A stretch of 16,893 nt of DNA from JABFRJ01 sp964389095 (GTDB lineage: Bacteria; Pseudomonadota; Alphaproteobacteria; Rhizobiales; Hyphomicrobiaceae): contig CAYMEB010000095.1 of assembly GCA_964389095.1 (NCBI GenBank), forward strand, positions 1-16,893, in the 5' to 3' direction. The stretch's first letter is position 1, and the number at the start of each line of letters is the position of its first letter. The notes under the pieces were generated by a model that saw only the letters and a list, made by a program, of their open reading frames with translations, was not told where the DNA came from and did no database searches. Below, piece by piece: positions 1 through 7,116 of this stretch. Both the position numbers and the translations under genes were made by a program.

Positions 1-28
1 TCGAGCCGATCGCCATCACGCCTGCTGA

Positions 29-88
29 GCGGAGCTGCTATTCAGAGGTTCCTTATCTTATCGGAACACGCAGGACCGGCGCGTCATC
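29..88 (+). other. TIR-coding remnant upstream of the GTG start
   Basis: This stretch is in frame with the GTG at 89, directly after an in-frame TGA at 26-28. It has no ATG, GTG or TTG. It still reads as TIR domain: codons 56-88 give SYRNTQDRRVI, the usual end of the first TIR beta strand and the start of helix A (typical proteins read F-[IL]-S-Y-x...DR). The residues that should come before it (a Met and a D-[VI]-F strand) are absent in this frame. If the single A at 55 is skipped, the frame beginning at 49 gives F-L and joins directly to S-Y-R-N, which suggests a one-base insertion. That other frame is open back to position 1 but shows no standard start. So the 5' end of the gene is frameshifted, truncated, or uses an unusual start such as CTG at 35. 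Confidence 0.55.
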
Positions 89-1543
89 GTGCGCCGCTTG
101 GCGACCATCCTGCGCGCCCATGAGATCAGCGTGTGGTGGGATTACGGCCTCGAAGCCGGCGAAAGCTATCGTGCGCAGATCACCGCCGAGCTTGCAGCTG
201 CGCGGGTCGTGTCGCCGCTCTGGTGCGCCGAAAGCATCCAGTCGCCCTGGGTCAGAATGGAAGCCGAACTTGGCAAGGACGAGCTCATCCCGGCACGGCT
301 GCAGAAGGTGGTACCGCCGGACGCATTCGAGGCTATCCAATCAGCCGACCTGATCGGATGGGATGGCGCCGTTGGCAATCCGCGGCTGCTCGAGTTCGTA
401 AGGCTGATTTGTAAGCGGCTGGGCCGGTCCACGGTCGCGCCAGCCGATCTGATCGAGGAACTCGGACAGTTGCCGGCTGTAGCGCCGTTGCCGGAGGTCG
501 CTATCGTCGCGGCGCCCGTGTCATCAACCACCGCCGCCGCCACTCACGACTACGCCTTCTGGAAGGGCGAGTGGGAGACGCATCGGAGCGGATCTGATCT
601 TCACGCGTTGAAAGCGATCGCCGAGCACGCACCGCCGTATTTCGCTACCCAGGCCCGCGCCCGAGTCGCCGAGATCGAAGCCGAGCAGGCGCGGTTGGCA
701 CGCGAGCGCGCAGCCGAAGCCCGCCAGCGCTCCGAGCAGGAGCGCATCGCCAAGGAGAAAGCCGCCGCCGAGCAGCAGGCTGCGAAGTACGTCGCCGATG
801 GCCCCATCAAGGTCGACGCCGCGATCTTCTCGCCCCGCGACAGCGAGGCGGCGCAAGCGGGCTGGCTGAAACCCGGCGCTGGCAAGATCGAGTGGTTCAA
901 GGACCTCGACATTGGCCCCGAGATGGTGGTGGTGCCGGGCAATCCCGCGTTCGCGATCGGCCGGTTCGCCGTTACCTTCGCCGAATGGGACGCTGCGCAG
1001 ACGCATCCTGAATGGCAGAGGCATTCGGGCATCCCGCCTCGCAAGGCCAACGATCACGACTGGGGTCGAGTGATGCAGCCAGTGATCGATGTCTCCTGGA
1101 ACGACGCCAAGGCCTACTGCGCCTGGGCCAGCGCCGTGACGGGCAAGAGCTACCGCTTGCCGAGCGAAGCGGAATGGGAGCAGGCGTGCCGGGCCGGAAC
1201 CAAGACCGAGTTCTGGTGGGGCAACGAAATCTCGACTGCTCAGGCCAACTACGACGGCAACTTCACCTTCGGCAACGGCAAGAAGGGCGAGTACCGGAAG
1301 CGCACGGTGCCGGTCGACAGTTTCGAGGCCAATCCCTGGGGCCTCTATCAGGTCCACGGCAACGTCTGGGAGTGGTGCGAGGACGCCTATAATGCGTCTT
1401 CCCGCGTGGTTCGCGGCGGTTCCTGGTTCATCTTTCCAGACAGCCTCCGCTCGTCGGTCCGCGACTGGAACGTACCCTTCAGCCGGTTCAACTTCATCGG
1501 CTTCCGTGTGGCTCGAGTTCTTACTCCTGCCAGAACGCTCTAA
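89..1543 (+). CDS. TIR / coiled-coil / FGE-like (SUMF1) domain protein, probable DGR target, 5' end incomplete
   Basis: The protein has 484 residues from the first available GTG. Residues 1-110 are a TIR domain lacking its first strand. They include a VWWD motif at 15-18 and an SPWVRMEAE block whose Glu58, after Trp54, sits where TIR NADases carry the catalytic Glu. Residues about 190-235 are an Ala/Glu/Arg-rich coiled coil. Residues about 260-480 are an FGE/sulfatase-modifying-factor (C-type lectin) fold with the usual landmarks: DVSWNDAKAYCAWAS, YRLPSEAEWEQACRAG, GLYQVHGNVWEWCED, RGGSW and IGFRVAR. The paired cysteines of true formylglycine-generating enzymes are missing, so a binding role is more likely than catalysis. 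Compared with the family, about 25 residues are missing after MVVVPG and about 20 between WCED and RVVRGG. No RBS or start supports the complete TIR, so the gene may be decaying. TIR-FGE proteins with AAC-derived C-termini are known DGR targets; that role here is inferred. Confidence 0.8.
   Translation: MRRLATILRAHEISVWWDYGLEAGESYRAQITAELAAARVVSPLWCAESIQSPWVRMEAELGKDELIPARLQKVVPPDAFEAIQSADLIGWDGAVGNPRLLEFVRLICKRLGRSTVAPADLIEELGQLPAVAPLPEVAIVAAPVSSTTAAATHDYAFWKGEWETHRSGSDLHALKAIAEHAPPYFATQARARVAEIEAEQARLARERAAEARQRSEQERIAKEKAAAEQQAAKYVADGPIKVDAAIFSPRDSEAAQAGWLKPGAGKIEWFKDLDIGPEMVVVPGNPAFAIGRFAVTFAEWDAAQTHPEWQRHSGIPPRKANDHDWGRVMQPVIDVSWNDAKAYCAWASAVTGKSYRLPSEAEWEQACRAGTKTEFWWGNEISTAQANYDGNFTFGNGKKGEYRKRTVPVDSFEANPWGLYQVHGNVWEWCEDAYNASSRVVRGGSWFIFPDSLRSSVRDWNVPFSRFNFIGFRVARVLTPARTL
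1403..1519 (+). other. Putative DGR variable region (VR) in the FGE C-terminus
   Basis: This segment encodes residues 439 to about 477, from RVVRGGSW to GFRVARV. The framework residues match the conserved FGE C-terminus, but positions that are usually Asn in DGR templates are diverse here: F447, I448, F449, D451, S452, V457, D459, N461, F464, S465, F467, N468 and F469. Twelve of these 13 codons end in C (ttc, atc, gac, agc, gtc, aac), as expected if AAC codons were mutated only at their adenines. TGG at W460 could derive from AGG in the same way. GTA at 462 and TTT at 449 do not fit a pure AAC origin. No matching template repeat or reverse transcriptase is in the window, so this is inference from a codon pattern. 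Confidence 0.5.
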
Positions 1544-1607
1544 CCTCCTACCCCTTTACAACTTTACGTCTTGTGTGCGTCGCTCGATCCAGGGCACGGC
1601 GGTCATC

Positions 1608-1637
1608 CGTTCCGCCGGAGGCGGACCGCATTTTTTT
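1608..1637 (+). terminator. Rho-independent terminator / hairpin after the TIR-FGE gene
   Basis: A perfect 6-bp stem, TCCGCC (1611-1616) and GGCGGA (1620-1625), encloses a GGA loop. Two more base pairs are possible outside one mismatch. The stem is followed five bases later by seven T's (1631-1637). It lies about 65 bases after the TIR-FGE stop and in front of a convergent gene, as expected of a terminator. A stem-loop just downstream of a variable region is also a known DGR target-site feature, so a second role is possible. Confidence 0.65.
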
Positions 1638-1682
1638 CGGGTGCATGAGCAGGCGCCGGACCTCAGCCGTTGCGAGCACCCG

Positions 1683-2525
1683 TCACCCGCGGCGCTGGAT
1701 GTCGGTGGCCAGGAGTTCGCGCAGCTCTTCCGTGACGACCGGCCGGACGCCGAACCAGGTCTGGAAGCCGCGCACGGCCTGATGGAGCAGCATGTCGAGG
1801 CCGTTCGTCGTCACGAAGCCGCGGCGCTGGGCCGCCACGAGCAGGGGCGTCACCAGAGGCACGTTGACGATATCGGCGACGATGCTGCGCTCCGGCATGC
1901 CCGAGATGTCGATGTCGAGCGGGTCCTTGCCGGTCATGCCGAGCGAGGTGGCGTTGACCAGGAGATGCGCGTCCCGCAGCAGTCGCGGCAGCCCGGCCCA
2001 GTCGAGAGGGACCACATCGGAGCCGAACCGCTCGCGCAGGTCTCCGGCCTTGGCCGCGGTGCGGTTGGCGACGTGCACGGTGCGCATGCCGCGTTCGAGG
2101 AGGCCGAAGACCACGGCACGGCCTGCGCCGCCGGCCCCCAGCACGACGGCCGATCGGATCTGCTTCTCCCAGCCCGGCGCGCGCTCGTCGAGCGCTTCGA
2201 TGAAGCCCTCCACGTCGGTGTTGGTGGAGCGCAGCCTGTCGCTGTCCAGCCAGAGCGTGTTGGAAGCGCCGACAGCACGCGCGCGGTCGTCGGGCTGCGA
2301 GAGCGCGAAGGCCGCGTCCTTGTGGGGCATCGTCACGTTCGCTCCGACGTAGCCGTGCGCCGCGAGGTTGCCGACGAAGTCCGCGAACTCCTCCGGCCGG
2401 CGCTCCTCGACGCGGTAGTCGCCGTCGATCCCATACTTGCGGAGCCAGTATCCGTGGAGCATCGGCGAACGCGATTGCTTCGCCGGCCAGCCGATGATGC
2501 AGGCCGCGCGTCCCTTCGGTGTCAC
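1683..2525 (-). CDS. aroE: Shikimate/quinate 5-dehydrogenase family protein (AroE-like)
   Basis: This 280-residue protein is full length for AroE, which reduces 3-dehydroshikimate to shikimate with NADPH in the cytoplasm. The substrate-binding S18-R-S20 (SRSPMLHGYWL), the NVTMPHK block with catalytic Lys69, the NTD motif with Asp104 and the nucleotide loop G130-AGGAG-R136 are all present. An NRT follows the second beta strand, consistent with NADP preference. The GTG start at 2525 overlaps the TGA of the upstream oxidoreductase by the GTGA arrangement, so translation is coupled. The setting differs from the housekeeping aroE of rhizobia, which usually sits with coaE and dnaQ; here it ends an operon of a TRAP binding protein and two dehydrogenases. 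A second, catabolic copy acting on quinate or shikimate is therefore plausible, but specificity cannot be read from sequence. Confidence 0.88.
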   Translation of the reverse strand: MTPKGRAACIIGWPAKQSRSPMLHGYWLRKYGIDGDYRVEERRPEEFADFVGNLAAHGYVGANVTMPHKDAAFALSQPDDRARAVGASNTLWLDSDRLRSTNTDVEGFIEALDERAPGWEKQIRSAVVLGAGGAGRAVVFGLLERGMRTVHVANRTAAKAGDLRERFGSDVVPLDWAGLPRLLRDAHLLVNATSLGMTGKDPLDIDISGMPERSIVADIVNVPLVTPLLVAAQRRGFVTTNGLDMLLHQAVRGFQTWFGVRPVVTEELRELLATDIQRRG

Positions 2526-3634
2526 TGCGTCGTCTCCCGTGGCATGCGTGGTGTCGTCCCGCCCGAGGCCCTGGCGAGAAGGTCTGCGACCTCGATCGCC
2601 CGCCCGGTGGCTGCGGCCTGGGTGATCGCGAGCGTTGTCGCCAGCGTGCGCGCGCCGTCGCGGCCGTTCAGCACCGGCTGTTCCACGCCACGGATCACGG
2701 CGGCGAAATTCGCCATCTGGCGCACGTAGGCGTTGGCGTGGGCGACGTGATGACGCCGCTGCGTCAGCTCGGTCTGCCAGCTTTCCTTTCCGGGCTCGTG
2801 CCAGCGATGCACGAGCGTCGGTACCGCCAGAGAACCTCTCGTCCCGGCCAGATGGTAGCAGTTCTCCGGCTCGTGGGGGAACACGGGGTTCTCCCGGGAG
2901 CCCCATTCCCAGCTCCACGGCGAGGATGCCGTGTCGGAGCAGATCAGCGTGCCGAGCGCACCGTTCTCGAACCTGAGCACGGCGGCGGCGGTATCCTCGA
3001 CGGCGAAGCCGCGGATCGCGCGGGAGTCGGCGGCCAGCACCGTCGTCACCTCGCCGATCAGCATCCGCAGGCAATCGACGTCGTGGATGGCGTTGATCAG
3101 CACCGGCCCGCCGCCTGGCATCCGGCGCCATTCAAGGTCGTGGTAGCCCTTCGGCTTGTGGCTCAGGTACATCGAGGTGGCCGCCACCACGCGCCCGATC
3201 CCGCCCTCGCGCACGATCTGCGCGGCCCGCTGCAGGATCGGATCGTGCCGGCGATGGTGGCCGACGAGGACGGGGACACCCTTCGCCTCGGCAGCCTCTA
3301 CCAACGTCATCGCAGCCTCGAGCGTGTCGGCGATCGGTTTCTCGACCAGGATCGGGATGCCGCGCGCGATGCACGCCAGCCCCGTCGGCACATGTTGCTG
3401 GTTCGGGACCGCCAGGATCACCCCGTCGGGTCTGGCGTCGTCCAGCATGTCCTCGATCTCGGCGTAGTGGGCGGCCCCGGCGCTGCGTGCGAACTCGACG
3501 GAGGCTGGTGCGGGATCGGCAATGGCGGCGAGCGCGTAGTCGCCGTCCCGCCTGCGCAGCACCTCGATGTGGGTGCGGCCGATCAGGCCAGCGCCGGCGA
3601 CGGCGATGCGAACGGGTGGAGCAATCTGCGACAT
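2522..3634 (-). CDS. Gfo/Idh/MocA family NAD(P)-dependent oxidoreductase
   Basis: This 370-residue protein has an N-terminal Rossmann fold with AVAGAGLIG (G14-x-G16-xx-G19), followed by the EKP motif (E98-K99-P100) that carries the conserved Lys. The C-terminal alpha/beta domain has an INAIHDVD block near 180-187, where the family places its catalytic His (His184). Such enzymes oxidise sugars, inositols or related cyclic polyols and acids; the substrate here is unknown. I chose the ATG at 3634 because the Rossmann strand begins six residues later. An in-frame ATG at 3730 would add 32 residues without family resemblance and overlap the SDR gene. The RBS at 3634 is weak. The gene lies between the SDR gene (80-nt gap) and the aroE-like gene (4-nt overlap), suggesting successive dehydrogenations in one pathway. 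Confidence 0.87.
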   Translation of the reverse strand: MSQIAPPVRIAVAGAGLIGRTHIEVLRRRDGDYALAAIADPAPASVEFARSAGAAHYAEIEDMLDDARPDGVILAVPNQQHVPTGLACIARGIPILVEKPIADTLEAAMTLVEAAEAKGVPVLVGHHRRHDPILQRAAQIVREGGIGRVVAATSMYLSHKPKGYHDLEWRRMPGGGPVLINAIHDVDCLRMLIGEVTTVLAADSRAIRGFAVEDTAAAVLRFENGALGTLICSDTASSPWSWEWGSRENPVFPHEPENCYHLAGTRGSLAVPTLVHRWHEPGKESWQTELTQRRHHVAHANAYVRQMANFAAVIRGVEQPVLNGRDGARTLATTLAITQAAATGRAIEVADLLARASGGTTPRMPRETTQ

Positions 3635-3714
3635 GACGAGACCGGCGCGCGAGGAACTGGCTGGCCCGTGGTGCCACAGAGGAGCCAAGCCGTCGAGGTC
3701 TCTGCCCGTCGCGG

Positions 3715-4482
3715 CTACTCGGCCGTCCATCCGCCGTCGACGACGAGGGACGTCCCCGTGACGAGCGCGGAGGCGTCGCTGGCCAGGAAGACGATCGGCC
3801 CCATGAGGTCCTCGACCCGTCCCAGACGCCCGAGCTTGATCTTCGAGAGCACCCAGGCTTCGAACGCGGGATCATCGAAGAAGCGGCGTGTCAGCTCCGT
3901 CACGATGAAGGTGGGGGCGACCGTGTTCGAACGAATGGCCTTCGGCCCGAACTCGATCGCCATGGCCTTGGAGAAGCCCTCCATGGCCCACTTGGTCGCG
4001 CAGTAGACGCTGCGGTTGGGTCCGCCGACGTGGCCCATCTGGGAGGAGATGTGGATCAGCGATCCCGGCTTGCCCGCTGCGACGAGGCCGCGAGCGACCT
4101 CCTGGGCGACGAAAAACGCGGCCTTGATGTTGAGGTCGGAGACGGCGTCGAAGTTCTCCTCGGTGACGTCGAGCACGGGGCTGTGCCGGGCCGCGCCCGC
4201 GTTGTTGACGAGAATGTCGAATGGGCCGCCGCGGCCGATCACAGCGCGCGTAGCGGCCGTGTCGATCAGATCGAGCACCAGGGCGTCGGCCCGGCCGCCG
4301 TTCTTGCGGATCTCGTGCGCTGCGGTCTCGATCTCGGAAGCCGTCCTCGAGACGAGCGTCACGTCCGCTCCGGCTTCCGCGAGCGCCGCCGCAGCCGCGA
4401 GACCGATGCCGCGTCCCGCACCGGTCACGAGCGCGCGCTTGCCCTCGAGCCGGAACGACGGCGTGCGTGGAAGTGCAGCCAT
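3715..4482 (-). CDS. Short-chain dehydrogenase/reductase (SDR)
   Basis: A 255-residue classical SDR. The cofactor motif TGAGRGIG lies at residues 20-27, NNAG at 93-96, catalytic Ser147 in HISSQ and the Y160-CAT-K164 pair. The C-terminal SLVVDGGW is typical of FabG-like and gluconate/glucose dehydrogenase-like members. A Ser follows the second strand rather than an Asp, which slightly favours NADP(H). The ATG at 4482 has an AAAGG ribosome site about eight bases upstream; an in-frame ATG at 4509 adds nine residues and has less support. It is second in the minus-strand operon, after the TRAP binding protein, and probably oxidises an alcohol group of the imported compound or a derivative. The substrate is not known. 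Confidence 0.88.
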   Translation of the reverse strand: MAALPRTPSFRLEGKRALVTGAGRGIGLAAAAALAEAGADVTLVSRTASEIETAAHEIRKNGGRADALVLDLIDTAATRAVIGRGGPFDILVNNAGAARHSPVLDVTEENFDAVSDLNIKAAFFVAQEVARGLVAAGKPGSLIHISSQMGHVGGPNRSVYCATKWAMEGFSKAMAIEFGPKAIRSNTVAPTFIVTELTRRFFDDPAFEAWVLSKIKLGRLGRVEDLMGPIVFLASDASALVTGTSLVVDGGWTAE

Positions 4483-4543
4483 GTCACGCCTTTCGCGACT
4501 GGAACGCATGAAGATCGCTTCGCACGCGATGCGGCCGGGGCGC

Positions 4544-5629
4544 TCAGGTGCGCCGCAGCGTGATCATGAGCGTATCGAAGCCGTACTCGGCGATCTGCCA
4601 CCAGGGCAGCTGCTCGTTCCTGTACGCGTTCACGGAATCGAGGGCCTTCTTGAACAGCGGGTTCTGCGCCGCAAGTCCCGCGTAGACCTCGTTGGCCGCC
4701 TTGTAGGAGGCTTCCAGCACGGGCATCGGAAAGGCACGCAATTGAGCCCCCGCTGCCACCACGCGGCGCAATGCCGGCGCGTTCACCGCATCGTACTTCG
4801 CCAGCATCCAGGTGTTGGAGGCGTCGCAGGCCTGCGTCACGATGGCCTGATAGTGCTTGGGCAGCGACGCCCATTTCTCGGCGTTGACCACGAGGTGCAG
4901 CATGGCGCACCCCTCCCACCAGCCAGGATAGTAATAGTACGGGGCGATCTTCGACAGGCCGAGCTTCTCGTCGTCGTAGGGGCCGACGAACTCGGCGGCG
5001 TCGATCGTGCCGCGCTCGAGCGCTGGATAGATCTCGCCCGGGGCGATCTGCTGGGGCACCGCGCCGAGGCGGGCCAAGACTGCGCCACCGACCCCGCCGA
5101 TGCGGAATTTGAGCCCCTTGATGTCGTCGAGCGAGCGGATCTCTTTGCGGAACCAGCCGCCCATCTGGGTGCCCGAATTGCCCATGGGAATGCTGTAGGC
5201 GTTGAATTTCTTGAGCGCTTCGTTGACGATCTCGCCGCCGCCACCGAACGACCACCACGACTGCTGGTGCCGCTGGTTCAACCCGAACGGCAAACCCGTG
5301 CCGAAGCCCAATGTCGGCTCCTTGCCGAAATAGAAATACGTCGGCGTCTGAGCAGCCTCGACCGCGCCGCCCGTCACCGCATCGAGGGCCTGGAGGCCCG
5401 GCACGATCTCTCCGGCGGCGAACGTCTGGATCTGGAACCTGTTGTCGGTCGCTTCGGCGACATATTTCGCGAAAATCTGCGCATTGCCGAAAATCGTGTC
5501 CAACGATTTGGGGAAGCTGGACGTCAGGCGCCACTTGATTTCGGGCATCGACTGGGCGACGGCTGGAGCAGCGACGGCCGTCGCCGTGGCTGCGAGCGCT
5601 CCACCCTTGAGGAATTGCCGGCGTTTCAT
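4544..5629 (-). CDS. TRAP transporter substrate-binding protein, TakP-like (2-oxo acid / mannitol-chloroaromatic type)
   Basis: A 361-residue periplasmic binding protein of the DctP family. MKRRQFLKGG at the N-terminus is a Tat-type twin-arginine signal (R3-R4-x-F-L-K), with an AVA cleavage site after residue 25. The mature protein has PTYFYFGKEPTLGFGTGLPFG, GLKFRIGGVGG with the carboxylate-binding Arg at 176, and AAEFVGPYDDEKLGL. These resemble the TakP group, which binds 2-oxo acids with a cation; lactate and chloroaromatic-type labels are used for relatives. The start at 5629 has AGGAG about ten bases upstream and places the twin arginines correctly; the longer reading from 5734 has no signal. 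It opens the minus-strand operon. No DctQ or DctM partner lies next to it, so it is an orphan here, and the TRAP membrane pair at 13184-15067 already has its own binding protein. Confidence 0.88.
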   Translation of the reverse strand: MKRRQFLKGGALAATATAVAAPAVAQSMPEIKWRLTSSFPKSLDTIFGNAQIFAKYVAEATDNRFQIQTFAAGEIVPGLQALDAVTGGAVEAAQTPTYFYFGKEPTLGFGTGLPFGLNQRHQQSWWSFGGGGEIVNEALKKFNAYSIPMGNSGTQMGGWFRKEIRSLDDIKGLKFRIGGVGGAVLARLGAVPQQIAPGEIYPALERGTIDAAEFVGPYDDEKLGLSKIAPYYYYPGWWEGCAMLHLVVNAEKWASLPKHYQAIVTQACDASNTWMLAKYDAVNAPALRRVVAAGAQLRAFPMPVLEASYKAANEVYAGLAAQNPLFKKALDSVNAYRNEQLPWWQIAEYGFDTLMITLRRT

Positions 5630-5703
5630 TGTCGAACGTCTCCTGGGGAGGTAGATGCGTGCAGTCGTTGGCCCGGGTCCCGGCTCATGAGGTGAGGTAG
5701 AAT
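5630..5703. promoter_or_regulatory. Divergent intergenic control region
   Basis: These 74 bases separate the minus-strand TakP-like operon from the plus-strand FAH operon and must hold both promoters and both ribosome sites. AGGAG serves the minus gene and GAGG (in GGTGAGGTAGAAT) the plus gene. A short palindrome, CCGGGTCCCGG, lies near the middle and could be an operator half. I cannot identify convincing -35/-10 pairs, and no regulator gene is adjacent. Confidence 0.4.
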
Positions 5704-6753
5704 ATGAAATTGGCCACAATCCGCAATGGGACACGGGACGGGGCGCTGGCCATTGTGTCGCGGGACCTGTCCCGCGCCGTCAAGGCCCACGAGGCGATCG
5801 CCGGGCTGGAGACGATGCAGCAGGCCCTGGACGACTGGGACGAAAATGCCCCGCGGCTCCAGCGTGTTGCAGCGGAACTGGAAGAAGTCGTCGTGAGCGG
5901 GCGCCGGGCGCCGTTTCCGTTGGTGGACTTCGCGCCGGAGAATGCGATGGCGCCCCTGCCGCGCGCCTATCAGTGGGCCGATGGCTCCGCCTACGTCAAT
6001 CACGTGGAATTGGTGCGCAAAGCCCGCGGCGCGGAGCTGCCGGCGAGCTTCTGGACCAATCCGCTCATGTATCAGGGCGGCTCGGACACCTTCATCGGCG
6101 CCTGTGACGACGTCCTGGTCGCGGACGAGGCCTACGGGATCGACCTGGAAGGCGAGCTTGCGGTCGTCACGGGTGACGTGCCGATGGGCGTCGCGGTCGA
6201 GGATGCGGCCGATCACATCCTTCTGCTCACTCTGGTCAACGACGTGTCGTTGCGCAATCTGATCCCCGACGAGTTGGCGAAAGGGTTCGGCTTTTTCCAC
6301 GGCAAGCCGTCGACGGCGTTCGGCCCGGTAGCGGTGACCCCGGACGAACTCGGCGAGGCCTGGCGCGAATGCAAGGTGCACCTTCCTGTTCGCGCCGCAG
6401 TCAACGATCGTCCGCTCGGTCATCCGCAGGCGGGGGTCGACATGACATTCTCTTTCGCCCAGCTCATCGCCCACGCGGCAAAGACGCGGAAGCTGTCGGC
6501 CGGCAGCATCATAGGTTCCGGCACCATTTCCAACCGAGGTTCCGACGGCGGCCCCGGCAAGCCGGTCGCCGCTGGCGGCGCGGGGTATACATGCCTCGCG
6601 GAGGTCCGCGTGGTGGAGACGATTCAGCACGGCAAGCCGATCACACCGTTCCTGCGATTCGGCGACCGCGTTCGCCTCGAGGTGCTGGACGGCCAGGGTG
6701 CGAGCGTGTTCGGGGCGATCGATCAGAAGGTGGTGCGTTATGAAGCTCCTTGA
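5704..6753 (+). CDS. Fumarylacetoacetate hydrolase (FAH) family protein
   Basis: This 349-residue cytosolic hydrolase is the length of two-domain bacterial FAH homologues. After a smaller N-terminal domain, the catalytic mixed beta-roll carries the metal ligands in D147-L-E149-G-E151 and D180 of VNDVSLRN. Lys201 is in GKPSTAFGP, and a GSGTISNRG turn lies near residue 275. FAH-fold enzymes cleave C-C bonds of diketo acids or decarboxylate ring-cleavage products, typically at the end of tyrosine, gentisate or catechol-type degradation. The ATG at 5704 is preceded by GAGG with good spacing. It is first in a six-gene plus-strand operon with an aromatic hydroxylase and overlaps the next gene by 14 bases. 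True fumarylacetoacetase versus a maleylpyruvate or fumarylpyruvate hydrolase cannot be settled. Confidence 0.88.
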   Translation: MKLATIRNGTRDGALAIVSRDLSRAVKAHEAIAGLETMQQALDDWDENAPRLQRVAAELEEVVVSGRRAPFPLVDFAPENAMAPLPRAYQWADGSAYVNHVELVRKARGAELPASFWTNPLMYQGGSDTFIGACDDVLVADEAYGIDLEGELAVVTGDVPMGVAVEDAADHILLLTLVNDVSLRNLIPDELAKGFGFFHGKPSTAFGPVAVTPDELGEAWRECKVHLPVRAAVNDRPLGHPQAGVDMTFSFAQLIAHAAKTRKLSAGSIIGSGTISNRGSDGGPGKPVAAGGAGYTCLAEVRVVETIQHGKPITPFLRFGDRVRLEVLDGQGASVFGAIDQKVVRYEAP

Positions 6754-7072
6754 TCCCCCGACGATCGCGGCGGCGCTTGTTCTCGTACCGTCGTTGTGCT
6801 GGTGGGCGGGGCGGTTGGCCGGCCGGCGCAACGCGCCGGTCTCGATGGTCATTCTGGTCGGCGGCCTTCTCTCCCTGTTGATCCTGCTGGCGCAGGCCGT
6901 TGCGATCTCGGTCATCGAGGGCTCGGATGTCGCTACCGCGTCGTCGCGGCGGTTGGCCGAGGCCGGATCAGGTCCCGAATTCATCGGCTTCCTCGTGGTG
7001 TTCGGCGTGTTCATGGCAATGCTGTCATGGTCCGCCACGCCCGCCACGTTCATGGCCGATGACCGGCAGTAG
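6740..7072 (+). CDS. Small three-helix membrane protein, unknown function
   Basis: A 110-residue hydrophobic protein with predicted membrane segments at about 8-25, 34-59 and 81-98, an Arg-rich turn (RLAGRRN) after the first helix and a short polar C-terminus. I do not recognise a family. The ATG at 6740 lies 14 bases inside the end of the FAH gene, so it is probably translated by coupling; an upstream in-frame start at 6698 would lengthen it without adding recognisable sequence. Its place between two catabolic enzymes, and the presence of a second small membrane protein two genes on, suggests a membrane-associated helper. That is inference only. Confidence 0.7.
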   Translation: MKLLDPPTIAAALVLVPSLCWWAGRLAGRRNAPVSMVILVGGLLSLLILLAQAVAISVIEGSDVATASSRRLAEAGSGPEFIGFLVVFGVFMAMLSWSATPATFMADDRQ

Positions 7073-7116
7073 TGCTGCCGGCGTCGAGCAGAGTTTCGCC
7101 TCTTGGAGATTAGCCC

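Noticed and set aside
524..1357. Long minus-strand open frame (277 codons) opposite the TIR-FGE gene
   Set aside because: Its translation has no domain sense, while the plus strand encodes a clear coiled coil and FGE domain.
1544..1682. DGR template repeat, accessory gene or reverse transcriptase next to the variable region
   Set aside because: I looked for a second copy of the RGGSW-coding segment and for reverse-transcriptase motifs on both strands throughout the window and found none; only a hairpin is present before the convergent aroE-like gene.
1392..2729. Plus-strand open frames of 445 and more codons across 1392-4006 and 4016-5695
   Set aside because: They are Arg/His/Gly-rich shadows of the AroE, Gfo/Idh, SDR and TRAP genes on the minus strand, caused by high GC at third positions.
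5671..5695. CCGGGTCCCGG palindrome as a firm operator
   Set aside because: Only five base pairs per arm in very GC-rich DNA; kept as a remark in the intergenic entry, not as a site.
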